A stretch of 64,000 nt of DNA from JACKEQ01 sp041389565 (GTDB taxonomy: Bacteria; Myxococcota_A; UBA796; GCA-2862545). Below, in pieces: positions 51,300 to 63,629 of the stretch; the first letter of the stretch is position 1; each line of letters begins with the position of its first letter. The translations under genes were made by a program, and so were the position numbers. The notes under the pieces are model-generated. The model did no database searches. It was not told where the DNA came from and saw nothing but the letters and a program-made list of their open reading frames with translations. The DNA is taken from NCBI GenBank assembly GCA_041389565.1, contig JAWKRP010000017.1, positions 141,514 to 205,513 of the forward strand. Direction: 5' to 3'.

Positions 51300-51800
51300 A
51301 TGCGCACTTCTCTCGGTTCGATTCCGCTTCAAGACGGCCACCTCGACCTGCTGGCCGGAGAGGTCCATCGCGGGGGCGTCGCGACCCGTCTCAGCCCCAC
51401 CGAGATCGCCGTGCTCACGGTGCTCGTCACCGAAGCGCCCCACACCGTGTCCGAAGCGCACCTGCTCCGCCAGGCCTGGGGCTACCGGGCGACGAACACC
51501 CGGACCGTGTCCGTGACCCTGTCCCGGATTCGCACCAAGATCGAGGTCGATCCTCGCTCTCCCCAGCGCGTGCTCACCGTGCGCGGAGAGGGCTACCGCT
51601 ACGTGCCGGTGCCCGCGGAGGACGCCCGGCCCCCACAGGCCCGCCTGCCCGGGCTCGTGGGGCGGTCCGCGGAGATCGACGCGGTCCGCGCGGCCCTGCG
51701 GGACGGAGCGCAGGTCGAGATCGTCGGTCCCGCGGGCATCGGGAAGCGCACGCTCGCTCGCGCGGCGGTGCCCGACGCCCGCTGGGTCGATCTCGCCGGG
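51300..51800 (+). pseudogene. Truncated AfsR/SARP-like wHTH-ATPase regulator
   Basis: From ATG 51300 the protein matches the start of the intact regulator at 58063: an OmpR-type winged helix (LSPTEIAVLTVLVTEAPHTVSEAHLLRQAWGY, TVSVTLSRIRTKIE, VRGEGYRYV), then LPGLVGRSAEID and a P-loop GPAGIGKRTLARAA. Similarity ends at WVDLAG (51800). Beyond this the plus frame (to 51908) is antisense to a nucleoside phosphorylase. The rest of the ATPase and TPR region is deleted. Confidence 0.8.
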
Positions 51801-52066
51801 AGGGCGGGGTCGAGCACACCGGCCGAGGAGGTCACCAGGACGGATCCGCAGCCCACCTCGGCCAGCGCCCATGCCTGCGCCCGCCAGGGGATCTGGTGCG
51901 GCAGGTAGCGATGCGGCAGACCGTGGCGAAACGAGAGCCAGGCGCCCTCGGCGACGCGATGGAGGGTCCACGGACCGAAGGGGGTCTCCACGCGGACGGG
52001 CTGGAGCTCCCCACCCGTCGGTCGCGCGAAGGCCGAGCCGACGATGACCGCGAGGCCGTCAGGCAT
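51797..52066 (-). pseudogene. N-terminal fragment of a purine nucleoside / methylthioadenosine phosphorylase
   Basis: ATG 52066 overlaps the stop of the hydrolase gene. LAVIVGSAFARPTGG, VETPFGPWTLHRV, FRHGLPHRYLPHQIPWRAQAWALAEVGCGSVLVTSSAGVLDP match the first third of PNP/MTAP family proteins (phosphate-binding GS, RHG..H, and the S-A-G-x-L segment). Homology stops at about 51797, where it meets the truncated regulator. The catalytic C-terminal two thirds are missing. Confidence 0.75.
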
Positions 52067-53129
52067 CGGGCGTGGCGAGGTGCTCGTGGAAGACCCGCTG
52101 GAACGCCTCGGGCTTCTCGATGTAGGGCGTGTGCCCGGCATCTTCGATCACGACCTCCTGGTAGCGCCCGCCCCGTGCCTGGTACCGCTCGAGCACGTCG
52201 CGTACCTGGGAGACCATCGGCTGCGGCGGGAACACGTCGGCTCCCGGATACCCGGGGACCAGTCCCATCCCGCCGAGCACCGCGATGTCGAAGAACGAGG
52301 TGTCTCCGACGATCTGGTCGCTGTCGCCCCGCACCCAGAGCACGGGCGGACGCGGGTCGATCGCCTCGAACCGCGCGGCCAGATCACCGGCGTACCGCGC
52401 GCTGATGGCGTTGACCGGCCCGAACCGGCCCGGCGCGGCACCCGGCCAGTTCGCGGACGGCACGGAGTCGCCCGGGTACCGCTCGGGCCCGATCTTCTCG
52501 GACAGCACGCTCGACAGCAGCGCCTCCTCGCGCGACGGGCGGAACGGCGGCTTCCAGTAGAAGGCGTTCATCACGACCCGCGGAGAGGCCTGCGGGTCGT
52601 CGGACGAGCGGTCGCCCAGCTGGATGCGCCGCGCGAACTCGGGGTTCACGACCCCTGCGCCGCTCCCACAGCCATCGGCGAACACCGGGCTGCCGTCGGG
52701 ACGGCTGCCGCCGAAGCCGTACGGAGATCCCGGCGCGACCACGGTGGCCGTGCGGATGGCCTCGGGCCGCGACGCGACCACCCCCCAGACCACCGCGCCC
52801 CCGAGCGAGTGGCCCACGACGTGGAAGCGCCCCAGCGCCAGCACGTCGACCAGCGCGAGCAGATCGTCCACCCAGTCCTGCACGCCGCGCGTAGCGTCGA
52901 TCCGGAGGTCCTCCGTGTCGCCGTATCCCCGCAGATCGGCCGCGATCGCGCGGTATCCCGCAGGAAGCGCCAGCATCTGCTCTTCCCAGAAGGTGGACGA
53001 CGACGCGTTGCCGTGCACGAACAGCACCGGCACGCCGTCTTCCGGCCCGGCTTCGAGGACGTGGGTGTGGATGCGCGGGGTGGCGACCATGAGCGAGCGA
53101 ACGCCGTCGAGGGTCGGGATGGAGCCCAT
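52059..53129 (-). CDS. Alpha/beta hydrolase
   Basis: 356 residues from ATG 53129 with AGGAGG upstream. LFVHGNASSSTFW (oxyanion HG), ADLRGYGDTE, FHVVGHSLGGAVVW (nucleophile Ser), VLWVRGDSDQIVG (acid Asp) and IEDAGHTPYIEKPEAF (His) give the full triad. The size and a cap of about 120 residues with WKPPFRPSREEAL suggest an esterase, epoxide-hydrolase-like or haloperoxidase-like enzyme. No signal peptide. Coupled to the phosphorylase fragment by an 8-bp overlap. Confidence 0.92.
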   Translation of the reverse strand: MGSIPTLDGVRSLMVATPRIHTHVLEAGPEDGVPVLFVHGNASSSTFWEEQMLALPAGYRAIAADLRGYGDTEDLRIDATRGVQDWVDDLLALVDVLALGRFHVVGHSLGGAVVWGVVASRPEAIRTATVVAPGSPYGFGGSRPDGSPVFADGCGSGAGVVNPEFARRIQLGDRSSDDPQASPRVVMNAFYWKPPFRPSREEALLSSVLSEKIGPERYPGDSVPSANWPGAAPGRFGPVNAISARYAGDLAARFEAIDPRPPVLWVRGDSDQIVGDTSFFDIAVLGGMGLVPGYPGADVFPPQPMVSQVRDVLERYQARGGRYQEVVIEDAGHTPYIEKPEAFQRVFHEHLATPDA

Positions 53130-53217
53130 GTCACTGCCTCCTGGGAGCCCGCCGCGGCGGGTCGGGGACTCCTCCGTAGCACGCCGCACGCTGGCTGGAC
53201 TCGGTGGGAGCCGTGCC

Positions 53218-53634
53218 TCAGCGGGGCTGACCCGCTGCGACCCAGGCCTGCACGAGCTCCAGCTCGTCGAGGCTCAGGCAGGCCACGTTCCCGGCGTCCG
53301 CTGCCGGATCACCGGTACAACCGGCCCCCTGGGGCATCGAGCCGTTCTCGATGCGGGTGAGCGCGAAGTCCCCCACCGTCCCGCCTGTCGCCGCGAGCTG
53401 GGAGTCTGCGTAGGCCGCGTCGATGTCGGCCGCGCCGATGTTCATGCCGCCCGATCCCGCGGTGACGTGGCACGGGCCGCACCGGTCGTTGAACACCGCG
53501 TGCACGTCGTCGAACGTGACGTCGGGGGTGTCGGTGTCGGTGTCGGTCGGAACGTCGGTGTCGACGACGTCGGTGTCCTCCGGGGCGGGGTCACAGGCGG
53601 CGAGCAGGATCAGCAGCAGGGGCGTGAAGCGCAT
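53218..53634 (-). CDS. Lipoprotein with short DT linker and c-type haem motif
   Basis: 138 residues from ATG 53634 (GGAGG upstream). Lipobox LLAAC (Cys 13), acidic linker with VDTDVPTDTDTDTPDV, then VHAVFNDRCGPCHVTAGSGG with a CxxCH haem site, SMPQGAGCTGDP as a possible Met ligand, and a C-terminal ELELVQAWVAAGQ helix. This is the planctomycete/myxobacterial cytochrome pattern that often accompanies the larger haem protein encoded divergently at 53790. Confidence 0.85.
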   Translation of the reverse strand: MRFTPLLLILLAACDPAPEDTDVVDTDVPTDTDTDTPDVTFDDVHAVFNDRCGPCHVTAGSGGMNIGAADIDAAYADSQLAATGGTVGDFALTRIENGSMPQGAGCTGDPAADAGNVACLSLDELELVQAWVAAGQPR

Positions 53635-53789
53635 GGGTCGTCCTCCGGGAGGTGGGCCTCCACCTCGGACCCAGCGTGCGGCCGGATGCCGGGCCCGGCG
53701 ACCCCGGATTGCCGATGGCTGCCATCGGTGAACGTGGGTGGCCACCGGGGGCGGCGGTCGCCACGATTCCAGCGTTCAGGAGGAACACG

Positions 53790-56504
<2,715 letters not shown>

Positions 56505-56533
56505 GCTGAGCCCCGGGAGGCGGGACGATCGTG

Positions 56534-57397
56534 ATGAGCGTGAGCGCCATGCGGATCTTCCAGGCGGTGGTGCGCGCAGGCAGCATCACCGCCGGCGCGA
56601 AGGCGGTCGGCGTGAGCCAGTCGACCGCCAGCAACGGCATCGCGAGCCTCGAAGAGCACCTCGGCACGCCCCTCCTCCAGCGCACGCGCTCCGGGATCGT
56701 CGTGACCGAGGCCGGAGCCCTGCTGTACGAGCGCTGTGACGACGTGTTCCTGGCCCTCGAGCGCATCGAGGTCCAGGTGCGCGACCTCGCCCAGGAGTCC
56801 GTCGGCACCTTCGTGCTCGGGTGCCACGACTCGCTCGGCAGCTACTTCCTGCCGCCGTTCCTGGAGCGCTTCCTCACCGCCTATCCCCGCATCCAGCTCG
56901 AGCTGTGGAACCGCAGCTCGGCCGAGGTGCGTCAGGCGGTGATCGACCGCGCCATCGACGTGGGGCTGGCGGTCAACGCCGAGCCCCACGACGACCTCGT
57001 GATGCTCGACGCCTACCGCGACCGCATCCAGGTGTTCGGGCCCCGTGAGATGGAGCTCCCCGAAGCCCTCGACGCGCTGCGCGACGGCACGCTCGTGTAC
57101 CCGAACCGCGCGCCGTTCACGACGCTGCTCCAGACCCTCCGGGAGTCCGGGGTGGTGTTCGGCCGCGAGGTGCCCTGCGGAGACCTGGGGCTCGCGAAGA
57201 CCCTCGCGCGGTCGCTCGGCTTCGGGCTTCTGCCCCGACGGGTGGCGCTCGACGGAGGGTTCGGGCTCTCGGCCCTCAGCCCCGAGCTCCCCCACTTCGA
57301 AGACCAGATCCACCTGCTCTACCGGGCCGACCTCCCGAAGACGCGCGCGTTCCGACTGCTGCGCAACGCGGTGATGGAGCAGGCCGACCGAATGTAG
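56534..57397 (+). CDS. LysR-family transcriptional regulator
   Basis: 287 residues. N-terminal helix-turn-helix AMRIFQAVVRAGSITAGAKAVGVSQSTASNGIASLEEHLGTPLLQR, then a type 2 periplasmic-binding fold (VGTFVLGCHDSLGSYFLPPFLERF). ATG 56534 chosen; a GTG at 56531 is also possible. It follows the haem lipoprotein by 29 bp on the same strand. Effector unknown; LysR proteins usually control a divergent or neighbouring gene, here perhaps the YdeI-like gene downstream. Confidence 0.93.
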   Translation: MSVSAMRIFQAVVRAGSITAGAKAVGVSQSTASNGIASLEEHLGTPLLQRTRSGIVVTEAGALLYERCDDVFLALERIEVQVRDLAQESVGTFVLGCHDSLGSYFLPPFLERFLTAYPRIQLELWNRSSAEVRQAVIDRAIDVGLAVNAEPHDDLVMLDAYRDRIQVFGPREMELPEALDALRDGTLVYPNRAPFTTLLQTLRESGVVFGREVPCGDLGLAKTLARSLGFGLLPRRVALDGGFGLSALSPELPHFEDQIHLLYRADLPKTRAFRLLRNAVMEQADRM

Positions 57398-57415
57398 ACG
57401 CTTCCCGGGAGCCCC

Positions 57416-57988
57416 ATGTCCGAACCGACCTACTTCGCCGACGCCGCCACCTTCCGGGCCTGGCTCCAGGAGCACCACACGAGCTGCGACACGCTCTGGG
57501 TGGGGTACTTCAAGAAGGCGTCCGGGACGCCCTCCGTCACCTGGGAGGAGACCGTCGAAGAGGCCCTGTGCTTCGGCTGGATCGACGGGGTGCGCCAGTC
57601 GGTGGACGCCGACCGCTATCGCATCCGATTCACCCCACGACGGGAGCGGAGCGTGTGGAGCCAGCGGAACATCGATCTCGTCGAGCGCCTCACGGCCGAA
57701 GGGCGCATGACGCCCGCCGGGACGGCCGCTTTCGCGTTCGTCGACGCGCATCCGGACAGCGGGTACGCCGTGTCGACGATGGACGGCGCCCTGACCGACG
57801 CCATGGAGGCCCGGTTCCGCGAACACCCGGCCGCGTGGGCGTTCTACGAAGGCCAGCCCGCAGGCTACCGCCGCCAGGCCGCCCGGTGGGTAACCAGCGC
57901 GAAGCAGGAAGCGACCCGCACGCGGCGGCTCGGCACCCTGATCGAGGACTCCGCGAACGGATCGAGGATCAAGCAACTGCGACGCTGA
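57416..57988 (+). CDS. YdeI/OmpD-associated family protein
   Basis: 190 residues: FRAWLQEHHTSCDTLWVGYFKKASG, VTWEETVEEALCFGWIDGVRQSVD, RYRIRFTPRRERSVWSQRNIDLVERL and a C-terminal RRQAARWVTSAKQEATRTRRLGTLIE match the YdeI (DUF1801/OmdA-type) family, named for protection against peptides and bacteriocins in some bacteria. Cytoplasmic. It starts 18 bp after the LysR stop, so they are likely co-transcribed. Confidence 0.9.
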   Translation: MSEPTYFADAATFRAWLQEHHTSCDTLWVGYFKKASGTPSVTWEETVEEALCFGWIDGVRQSVDADRYRIRFTPRRERSVWSQRNIDLVERLTAEGRMTPAGTAAFAFVDAHPDSGYAVSTMDGALTDAMEARFREHPAAWAFYEGQPAGYRRQAARWVTSAKQEATRTRRLGTLIEDSANGSRIKQLRR

Positions 57989-58062
57989 AGATGCCCGGTT
58001 CTGCGCCCCGAGCCATTCGGCGCGCGCACGACCTCCCCGGTCCGGTCCGGTATGCTGCGCCC

Positions 58063-60681
58063 GTGCCCACCCCCCTGCTGGAGCTGCCCACCGCCCGGGT
58101 CGACGTGGATGCGCTGGTCGTGCTCCGCGACGGGGAGTCGTTCCCGCTCACCGTCCAGGAGGCCGACCTCCTGCGCTACCTCGCCCGCGCCGACCGCACC
58201 GTGTCGCGTGAGGAGCTGCTCCAGAAGGTGTGGGGGTACGCCCCCACCGTGCGCACGCGGGCCGTCGACGCCACGGTGAGCCGCATCCGGGTGAAGCTCG
58301 AGCCCGACCCCGCCCACCCGCAGTCGCTCCTGTCCGTGCGCGGCAAGGGCTACCGCCTCGAGGTGATCCCCTCGCTCGCCCCTTCGGCCACCGTGCTCGG
58401 CCGCGACCGCGAGCGGGCCCGGCTCCGGCGCCTCCTAGATCACGAAGGGGCCGTCCAGCTCGTCGGGCGTGGCGGTGCGGGCAAGACCACGCTCGCCCGC
58501 GAGCTCGTGGCCGACCGTGGAGGGCGCTTCGTCGATCTCGCGGGTGCACGAACGCTCGGTGAAGCGACCGCGACCCTCGCGACCGCGCTCGGCCTCGACC
58601 TCTCCCGCGACACCGACGACGCCACGTGGTCGCGCATCGAGTGGGTGCTCGCCCGCTCCATCGAGCCCGTGGTGCTCGACAACCTCGAGCAGATCGAGCC
58701 CGCGTTCGCACGGCGCCTCGCACCCCTCCGCCGCACCGGCGGGGCCCTGGTGCTCACGAGCCGGTCGCCGGTCGTGCCCGGGTGGAGCACGCTCGAGGTG
58801 GGCGCCCTGCGAGGGGGGCCCGCTCGCGAGCTCCTGACGCGCGCCGCCCGCCGCGTCCGCCCCGACTGGGAGGGCGAGACGAGCGCGCTCGACGCCGTGG
58901 TCGAGCTCGTCGACGGGCTCCCCCTGGCGCTCGAGCTCGTCGGGAGCCGCCTGCCCATCGTCCCGCCCGACCGGCTGATGGCTCGCGAAGGCGGGCTCCT
59001 CGCGATGGGCGACGGGCGCGAGGGCCGTCACGCCACCCTCGCCGACTCGATCCGCTGGTCGTGGTCGCTGCTGGAGCCCGAGGAACAGCGGGTGGCGCGG
59101 CTGTGGGCGTGCCTGGAGGGCGGGCTGTCGGTCGACGCCCTCGAAGCCCTGACGCCCGAGGTCGACGTCGTCGCGGTGCTCGACCGCCTCACCCGCGCCG
59201 GCTGGGTCGACACCACGGCACAGCCCGTGCGCTTCTGGGTCGCCGTGCGGAGCTTCCTCCGGCTCACGCTCGACGAGGCGGGCGAGCGGGAGGAGGCCGA
59301 GCGGGCCGTCACCGCGTGGGTGCTCTCGGCTGTGCCCGAGAGCGTCGATGCCCTGGAGGGGCCCGAAAGGACGGGGCTCCGGCGACGGTTCGCCGCGATC
59401 TGGCTCGACCTGCTCGCCGCCATCGACCGCACGCGCCCCGAACACCCCGAGCACACCGTGCGTCTGGCGCTCGCCGCGCTCTCCATGCAGCACCTGCTGT
59501 CCGCGCCCGGGTCGCTCCACATCGCGTTGGCCTCGATGGCCGCCGCGAAGCACACCGGGCAGCCGGGGCTCGTCCTCGAAGCCCGCCTGGCCCTCGTCCG
59601 CGTGCAGCGCCGGCTCGGCGACAGCGGGCCGGTCGACGAGAACCTCGCCCGGTGCCGCGAGGCCCTGGAGCGGGTCGACGCGCCGGGGAGCTGGGCGCGG
59701 TTCTGGATGGAGTCCGGGAACTGGCATCGCCGGGCGGGCCGTCTCGACGACGCCCTCGAAGCGTACGCGCACGGTCGGTCCCGCGCGCTCGACGCCGGGC
59801 TCGGGCACCGTGCGGCCCGCTTCGATCACGACCACGGGGCCACGATGCGTCGGCTCGGGCGGCTCGACGAAGCGCGCACGCTGCTGATGCGGTGTGCGGG
59901 AGAAGCGCGCGGGCTCGACGACCCGGCCCTCGCGTGCCTGGCCCTCCAGGCGCTCACGTCCATCGCGCGGGTCCAGCTCGCCCTCGACCATGCCGTGCAG
60001 CTCGGCGAAGCAGCCGTGGAGTCCGGGCGGGCCTCCGGCGACGACCACGTGCTCGGCGGCGCGCTCACCAACCTCGCGAACGTGCACTTCACGCGCGGCG
60101 ACAGCGAGCGGTCGGTCGCCCTGAACCGGGAGGCCGTCGAGGTCCTGCGCCGTGGAGGCTTCGACGCCTCGCTGTCGTTCGTGCTCGGGAACCTCGCGTC
60201 GGCGCTGCGCATGCGAGGCGAGCTCGTGGAAGCCGAGCTCCTGACGAGCGAAGCCCGCCAGCTCGCCCTGCGCACCGGGACGCCCTACGCCGCGGCGGTG
60301 TGGCGCTCCAGACTGGCCGAGCTCGCGCACGAGAGGGGGAGCCCAGGAGAGGCAGCTCTCGGGTACGAGGAAGCCCTCCACGAGCTCGACCAGCAGGAAG
60401 CACACCCGCAGCTGGAGCAGGTCCATGCGGCGGCCGCGGCGGTCCAGGCAGAGCTCGGACACGCCGATGCGGCCCGCAGGCACCTCGACGCCGCACGCCC
60501 GCTCGCGACGGGCACCGAGCTGGACCAGGCGATGTGGGTGCTGCTCGGCAGCGTCGCCCGGTTCCATCTCGGCGAGCCCTCCCCCACCCCGCTCGAGGCG
60601 CTCCCGCGGGACGAGCGCTGGGTCGCGGAGCAGGAGGCGCTCGGGTACGCGTGGCGGCTGTTCTCGCGGACCTGCGGGTAG
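58063..60681 (+). CDS. AfsR/SARP-like regulator: wHTH, P-loop ATPase, TPR
   Basis: 872 residues from GTG 58063. Residues 1-105 form an OmpR/PhoB-type winged helix (FPLTVQEADLLRYLARADRTVSREELLQKVWGY, RAVDATVSRIRVKLE, VRGKGYRLEV). An NB-ARC-like ATPase follows: P-loop LVGRGGAGKTTLARE (about 135), VVLDNLEQIEP and GALVLTSRSPV. From about 500 onwards are TPR-like helical repeats (LDDALEAYAHGRSRALDAG, LAHERGSPGEAALGYEEAL). SARP/AfsR proteins bind heptamer direct repeats 11 bp apart; such repeats occur just downstream at 60782 and 63630. Likely activates the subtilase gene. Confidence 0.88.
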   Translation: MPTPLLELPTARVDVDALVVLRDGESFPLTVQEADLLRYLARADRTVSREELLQKVWGYAPTVRTRAVDATVSRIRVKLEPDPAHPQSLLSVRGKGYRLEVIPSLAPSATVLGRDRERARLRRLLDHEGAVQLVGRGGAGKTTLARELVADRGGRFVDLAGARTLGEATATLATALGLDLSRDTDDATWSRIEWVLARSIEPVVLDNLEQIEPAFARRLAPLRRTGGALVLTSRSPVVPGWSTLEVGALRGGPARELLTRAARRVRPDWEGETSALDAVVELVDGLPLALELVGSRLPIVPPDRLMAREGGLLAMGDGREGRHATLADSIRWSWSLLEPEEQRVARLWACLEGGLSVDALEALTPEVDVVAVLDRLTRAGWVDTTAQPVRFWVAVRSFLRLTLDEAGEREEAERAVTAWVLSAVPESVDALEGPERTGLRRRFAAIWLDLLAAIDRTRPEHPEHTVRLALAALSMQHLLSAPGSLHIALASMAAAKHTGQPGLVLEARLALVRVQRRLGDSGPVDENLARCREALERVDAPGSWARFWMESGNWHRRAGRLDDALEAYAHGRSRALDAGLGHRAARFDHDHGATMRRLGRLDEARTLLMRCAGEARGLDDPALACLALQALTSIARVQLALDHAVQLGEAAVESGRASGDDHVLGGALTNLANVHFTRGDSERSVALNREAVEVLRRGGFDASLSFVLGNLASALRMRGELVEAELLTSEARQLALRTGTPYAAAVWRSRLAELAHERGSPGEAALGYEEALHELDQQEAHPQLEQVHAAAAAVQAELGHADAARRHLDAARPLATGTELDQAMWVLLGSVARFHLGEPSPTPLEALPRDERWVAEQEALGYAWRLFSRTCG

Positions 60682-60781
60682 CGCGCCACCGGCGCGTTCA
60701 GGGATCGGGTCGGAGCGACGCGTTCATCGAAACCTCCGGTCGGGAGCGCTCCGTATGCGCACGGTCCCGGGGTCCGGGCTC

Positions 60782-60829
60782 CTGAGACCAACCTGAGACA
60801 TCCCCGTGTGTGTCTCAGCTTCGTCTCAG
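60782..60829. promoter_or_regulatory. Two inverted pairs of heptamer repeats upstream of the subtilase
   Basis: CTGAGAC at 60782 and 60793 (11-bp period) face GTCTCAG at 60812 and 60823 (11-bp period). The whole forms a mirror-symmetric operator ending 62 bp before the subtilase ATG. The spacing equals that of SARP/OmpR-type sites, and the regulator gene ends 100 bp upstream. Confidence 0.7.
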
Positions 60830-60891
60830 CCCCCGCGACGCCTCGGTCCGTTCGGTTCCCTGGAGTGTGCCCAGAGACCTGGAGGTCCGAC

Positions 60892-63153
60892 ATGCCCTTG
60901 TTGTTCACGCTTGCCGCGCTCGCGGCACCCCGACCCGAAACCCCCATCGCCTACCAGCGGGTAGCGACCCACCATGCCGACGGACGCGTCACCATCGAGG
61001 AGACGGGAAGCCTCCTGTTCAAGGACGCCGACGGTCTCGGGATGATCGACACGTCGACCCTGAGCGACACCCGCGGGCGTGCCTACAGCGAGATGCTGGG
61101 CGCAACGCAGGAGTCCGAGGAGAGCCCGCTCGTGACGACCTACACCGTGTACCGCAACCCGAAGCGCGACACCGTGGAGGACCCGCTCGAAGCCCTCTCC
61201 GAGGAGCTCCCCGACGTTCCGCGGAAGGTCCACGCCGAGGCGATCCGCACGAGCCACCTGCTGCCCGAGGTCCCCTTCGTCATGAGCCCGAGAGTGGAGG
61301 AAGCGCTCGCCTGCTCCCGGTGCGAGCCCCTGCCCGTGCTGATCGAGCTGCGCGACCCGACCGACCTGGTCCTGCCCAGACCGACCTCGGACCTGGAGGC
61401 CCTGGCGCCCGACCTCGCGCTCGACCTCAAGGCCGATCGCCTCGAGGCCCTGGAGCGACACTGGACCGAGAACGAGCAGCGCCAGGCGGCGTTCCTGAAG
61501 GACCTGCGCGCGATCGGCGGAGAGGATGCCCGCACCGCACCCCTCGGGAACTTCGCGATCGTGACCGCGGACGCCCAGGTGTTGGCGTGGCTGGTGGATC
61601 ACCCGGACGTGGCCTCGCTGTTCGAGGAGCTCCCCAAGGTCCTCACCGCGAACACCGGAACGGAGATTCGAGCTGGTGCCCAGATCGACCCGTTCCTCGC
61701 CGGGAACTACAACGGCGAATGGGGCTCGGTGACGAACACGTTCGGCGACGACATCCTCATCGCCATCACCGACGAGTCGATCGATCACGACCACCCCGCA
61801 TGGCGTGACGGGGGCACGAGCTCGGCGTCCCGGCTCCGCGAGGTGGACTGCTACTCGAGCTCTGGGTTCAGCCCGAACAACCCGACGTGCTGGGCCTCCA
61901 TCGCGCCATCGGGTCAGCGCACCCACGGAACGATTGTGACGGGACAGGCAGCCGCCGACCTCACCCAGGACCAGGCCGGCTTCTACTCCACATCGTGGGA
62001 GAACCAGCGCACCGGCATGTCGCCCGAGAGCTCGCTGGTCTTCATCCAGGCGATCCCCCTCGGTTCCGGCCCCTACCCGTCCAGCATCGGGATCGTGAAC
62101 CAGGCTCTCGCGACGGGAGCGGACATCCTGAACGCGTCCTGGAGCACCCCGACGCCGCTGTGCCCGCTCACCTACAGCAGCGACTGGGCGGTCGACACCG
62201 CCCACCTGAACGGGATCTTCTTCGTCACGTCAGCCGGGAACGACGGCAACAACGGAGGCAACTGCAACCTGAGTCACCCCGCGACCGCCTCGGGCGCATT
62301 CACCGTCGGAGCCCTGGACAAGTACGCCTGGTACCCGTCCGCTCCGCTGGCTTCCTACTCGTCGCGCGGGGGAGGCGCGCACGATCGCCGGATGGTCGAT
62401 CTGGTCACCATCGGGGGACGGACGGGCGCGAACGCCACGTACGACAACGCGTTCGGCGCGGGCGGCCCAACGCAGGTCGGGACGAGCTACGCGGCTCCCG
62501 TCGTCTCGGGTGCGGCTGCCAACTACAAGCACTTCCTCGTCAGCGCCTTCGGTAGCGGTCCGACCAACCAGCCCGGCGTCCTGAATGCCCACATGCTCCT
62601 CATGGGCGACGGGACCCGCTACGACACGTTCATCGACACGAACCGCGACGTGGATCCCCGCACGGGAACGGGGCGGATGAAGATGCGCCTGTTCACGCCC
62701 GAGGGCATGGACTTCCCCTGGGCGTTCCACTCGTGGCGGAGCGAGGTCTCGAACGGCGACTCCATCGTCCTGCCCGCAGTGGGCGCGTCCACCGAGGTGG
62801 ACTCCGAGGGCACCACGATGTCGTCGGATGTCGACCTCCTCGACATGGCGGCCTACTGGTACGAGCCCAACGCCGAGACCTGGGAGTCTCCGGCCGTCAT
62901 CGACATCGACCTGATGCGGAACGGTGTCGTCAGCACGGACGGCGTCCCCAGCCCTGGCATCGCCCGGGCGGCCGACGGCACGCTCGGCGGGACGAGTGCG
63001 GCCATCCGCGTTCGCGGGCTGAACGTGCCCGCGAGCACCCGGGCCCATGGTTCCGTCTCGTACGGCGAACAGTCGCGTGAGGTAGTCGTGGCATGGTTCT
63101 ATGAGGACCGGGATCGCGACGACGCGAACGGCCCGACGACGGCGATCCATTGA
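60892..63153 (+). CDS. Secreted subtilisin-like (S8) serine protease
   Basis: 753 residues from ATG 60892 (GGAGG upstream) with a short signal peptide (MPLLFTLAALAAP). A propeptide of about 250 residues precedes the catalytic domain: Asp in ILIAITDESIDHDHP (about 293), His in QRTHGTIVTGQAA (about 343), oxyanion Asn in TSAGNDGNNGG, and Ser in GTSYAAPVVSGAAA (about 530). A beta-rich C-terminal domain of ~180 residues follows. ACSRCEP in the propeptide is unusual. Presumably digests extracellular protein. The next gene's TTG start overlaps its stop. Confidence 0.93.
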   Translation: MPLLFTLAALAAPRPETPIAYQRVATHHADGRVTIEETGSLLFKDADGLGMIDTSTLSDTRGRAYSEMLGATQESEESPLVTTYTVYRNPKRDTVEDPLEALSEELPDVPRKVHAEAIRTSHLLPEVPFVMSPRVEEALACSRCEPLPVLIELRDPTDLVLPRPTSDLEALAPDLALDLKADRLEALERHWTENEQRQAAFLKDLRAIGGEDARTAPLGNFAIVTADAQVLAWLVDHPDVASLFEELPKVLTANTGTEIRAGAQIDPFLAGNYNGEWGSVTNTFGDDILIAITDESIDHDHPAWRDGGTSSASRLREVDCYSSSGFSPNNPTCWASIAPSGQRTHGTIVTGQAAADLTQDQAGFYSTSWENQRTGMSPESSLVFIQAIPLGSGPYPSSIGIVNQALATGADILNASWSTPTPLCPLTYSSDWAVDTAHLNGIFFVTSAGNDGNNGGNCNLSHPATASGAFTVGALDKYAWYPSAPLASYSSRGGGAHDRRMVDLVTIGGRTGANATYDNAFGAGGPTQVGTSYAAPVVSGAAANYKHFLVSAFGSGPTNQPGVLNAHMLLMGDGTRYDTFIDTNRDVDPRTGTGRMKMRLFTPEGMDFPWAFHSWRSEVSNGDSIVLPAVGASTEVDSEGTTMSSDVDLLDMAAYWYEPNAETWESPAVIDIDLMRNGVVSTDGVPSPGIARAADGTLGGTSAAIRVRGLNVPASTRAHGSVSYGEQSREVVVAWFYEDRDRDDANGPTTAIH

Positions 63154-63521
63154 GGCGCGCGACCGTTGCCGCCCTGGCGGGTGTCCTCGGGTTCGGCGCG
63201 CTGACCTGGGCCCGTTCCCCTTCGCCCCCGGAGCCCGAGCCCGCACCGACCCACGCGTCGCCCCGGATGGTCGCGGAGATCGCGGCTTCCGTCTCCTCGC
63301 TGGAACCCGAGGCGGTCGAGGCACTCGCGAGTCGCGAACCTGTCGACCCGGACGTGGACGTGGCCTCCGTGCTGGCCGCGAGCGCGCCGACCGAAGCCGA
63401 GCAACGCGCCTACTTCGACGAGAACCGGGAGATCTTCGGAACGCGGACCTACGAGCGCTCCGAAGACCGCATCCGAAGGATCCTCACGTTCCGGAAGGCT
63501 GCGGAGCACCTCCGCCGCTGA
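63150..63521 (+). CDS. Small exported protein downstream of the subtilase
   Basis: 123 residues from TTG 63150, overlapping the protease stop (TTGA). N-terminal signal-anchor (VAALAGVLGFGALTWA), a Pro-rich stretch, then a helical C-terminal half with EQRAYFDENREIFGTRTYERSEDRIRRILTFRKAAEHL. No family recognised. Translational coupling suggests it works with the protease, perhaps as an inhibitor or foldase; this is inference. Confidence 0.65.
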   Translation: MRRATVAALAGVLGFGALTWARSPSPPEPEPAPTHASPRMVAEIAASVSSLEPEAVEALASREPVDPDVDVASVLAASAPTEAEQRAYFDENREIFGTRTYERSEDRIRRILTFRKAAEHLRR

Positions 63522-63629
63522 CTCGACGCGGTCGCGGCCGTCGGCGAACCCGGTTCGTCCGTGCCGACCGCGACTCCAGGCACGGGACGGGTCGCCCCGA
63601 GCTGTCCCATGCCACGGTTCCCGCGCCGT

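Noticed and set aside
46971..51908. 1645-codon plus-strand open frame
   Set aside because: Mostly antisense to the toxin-like gene and tyrS; only the part from 51300 (truncated regulator) has real protein features.
58435..60567. 710-codon minus-strand open frame
   Set aside because: Antisense shadow of the AfsR/SARP-like regulator, with no motifs and shadow-type composition.
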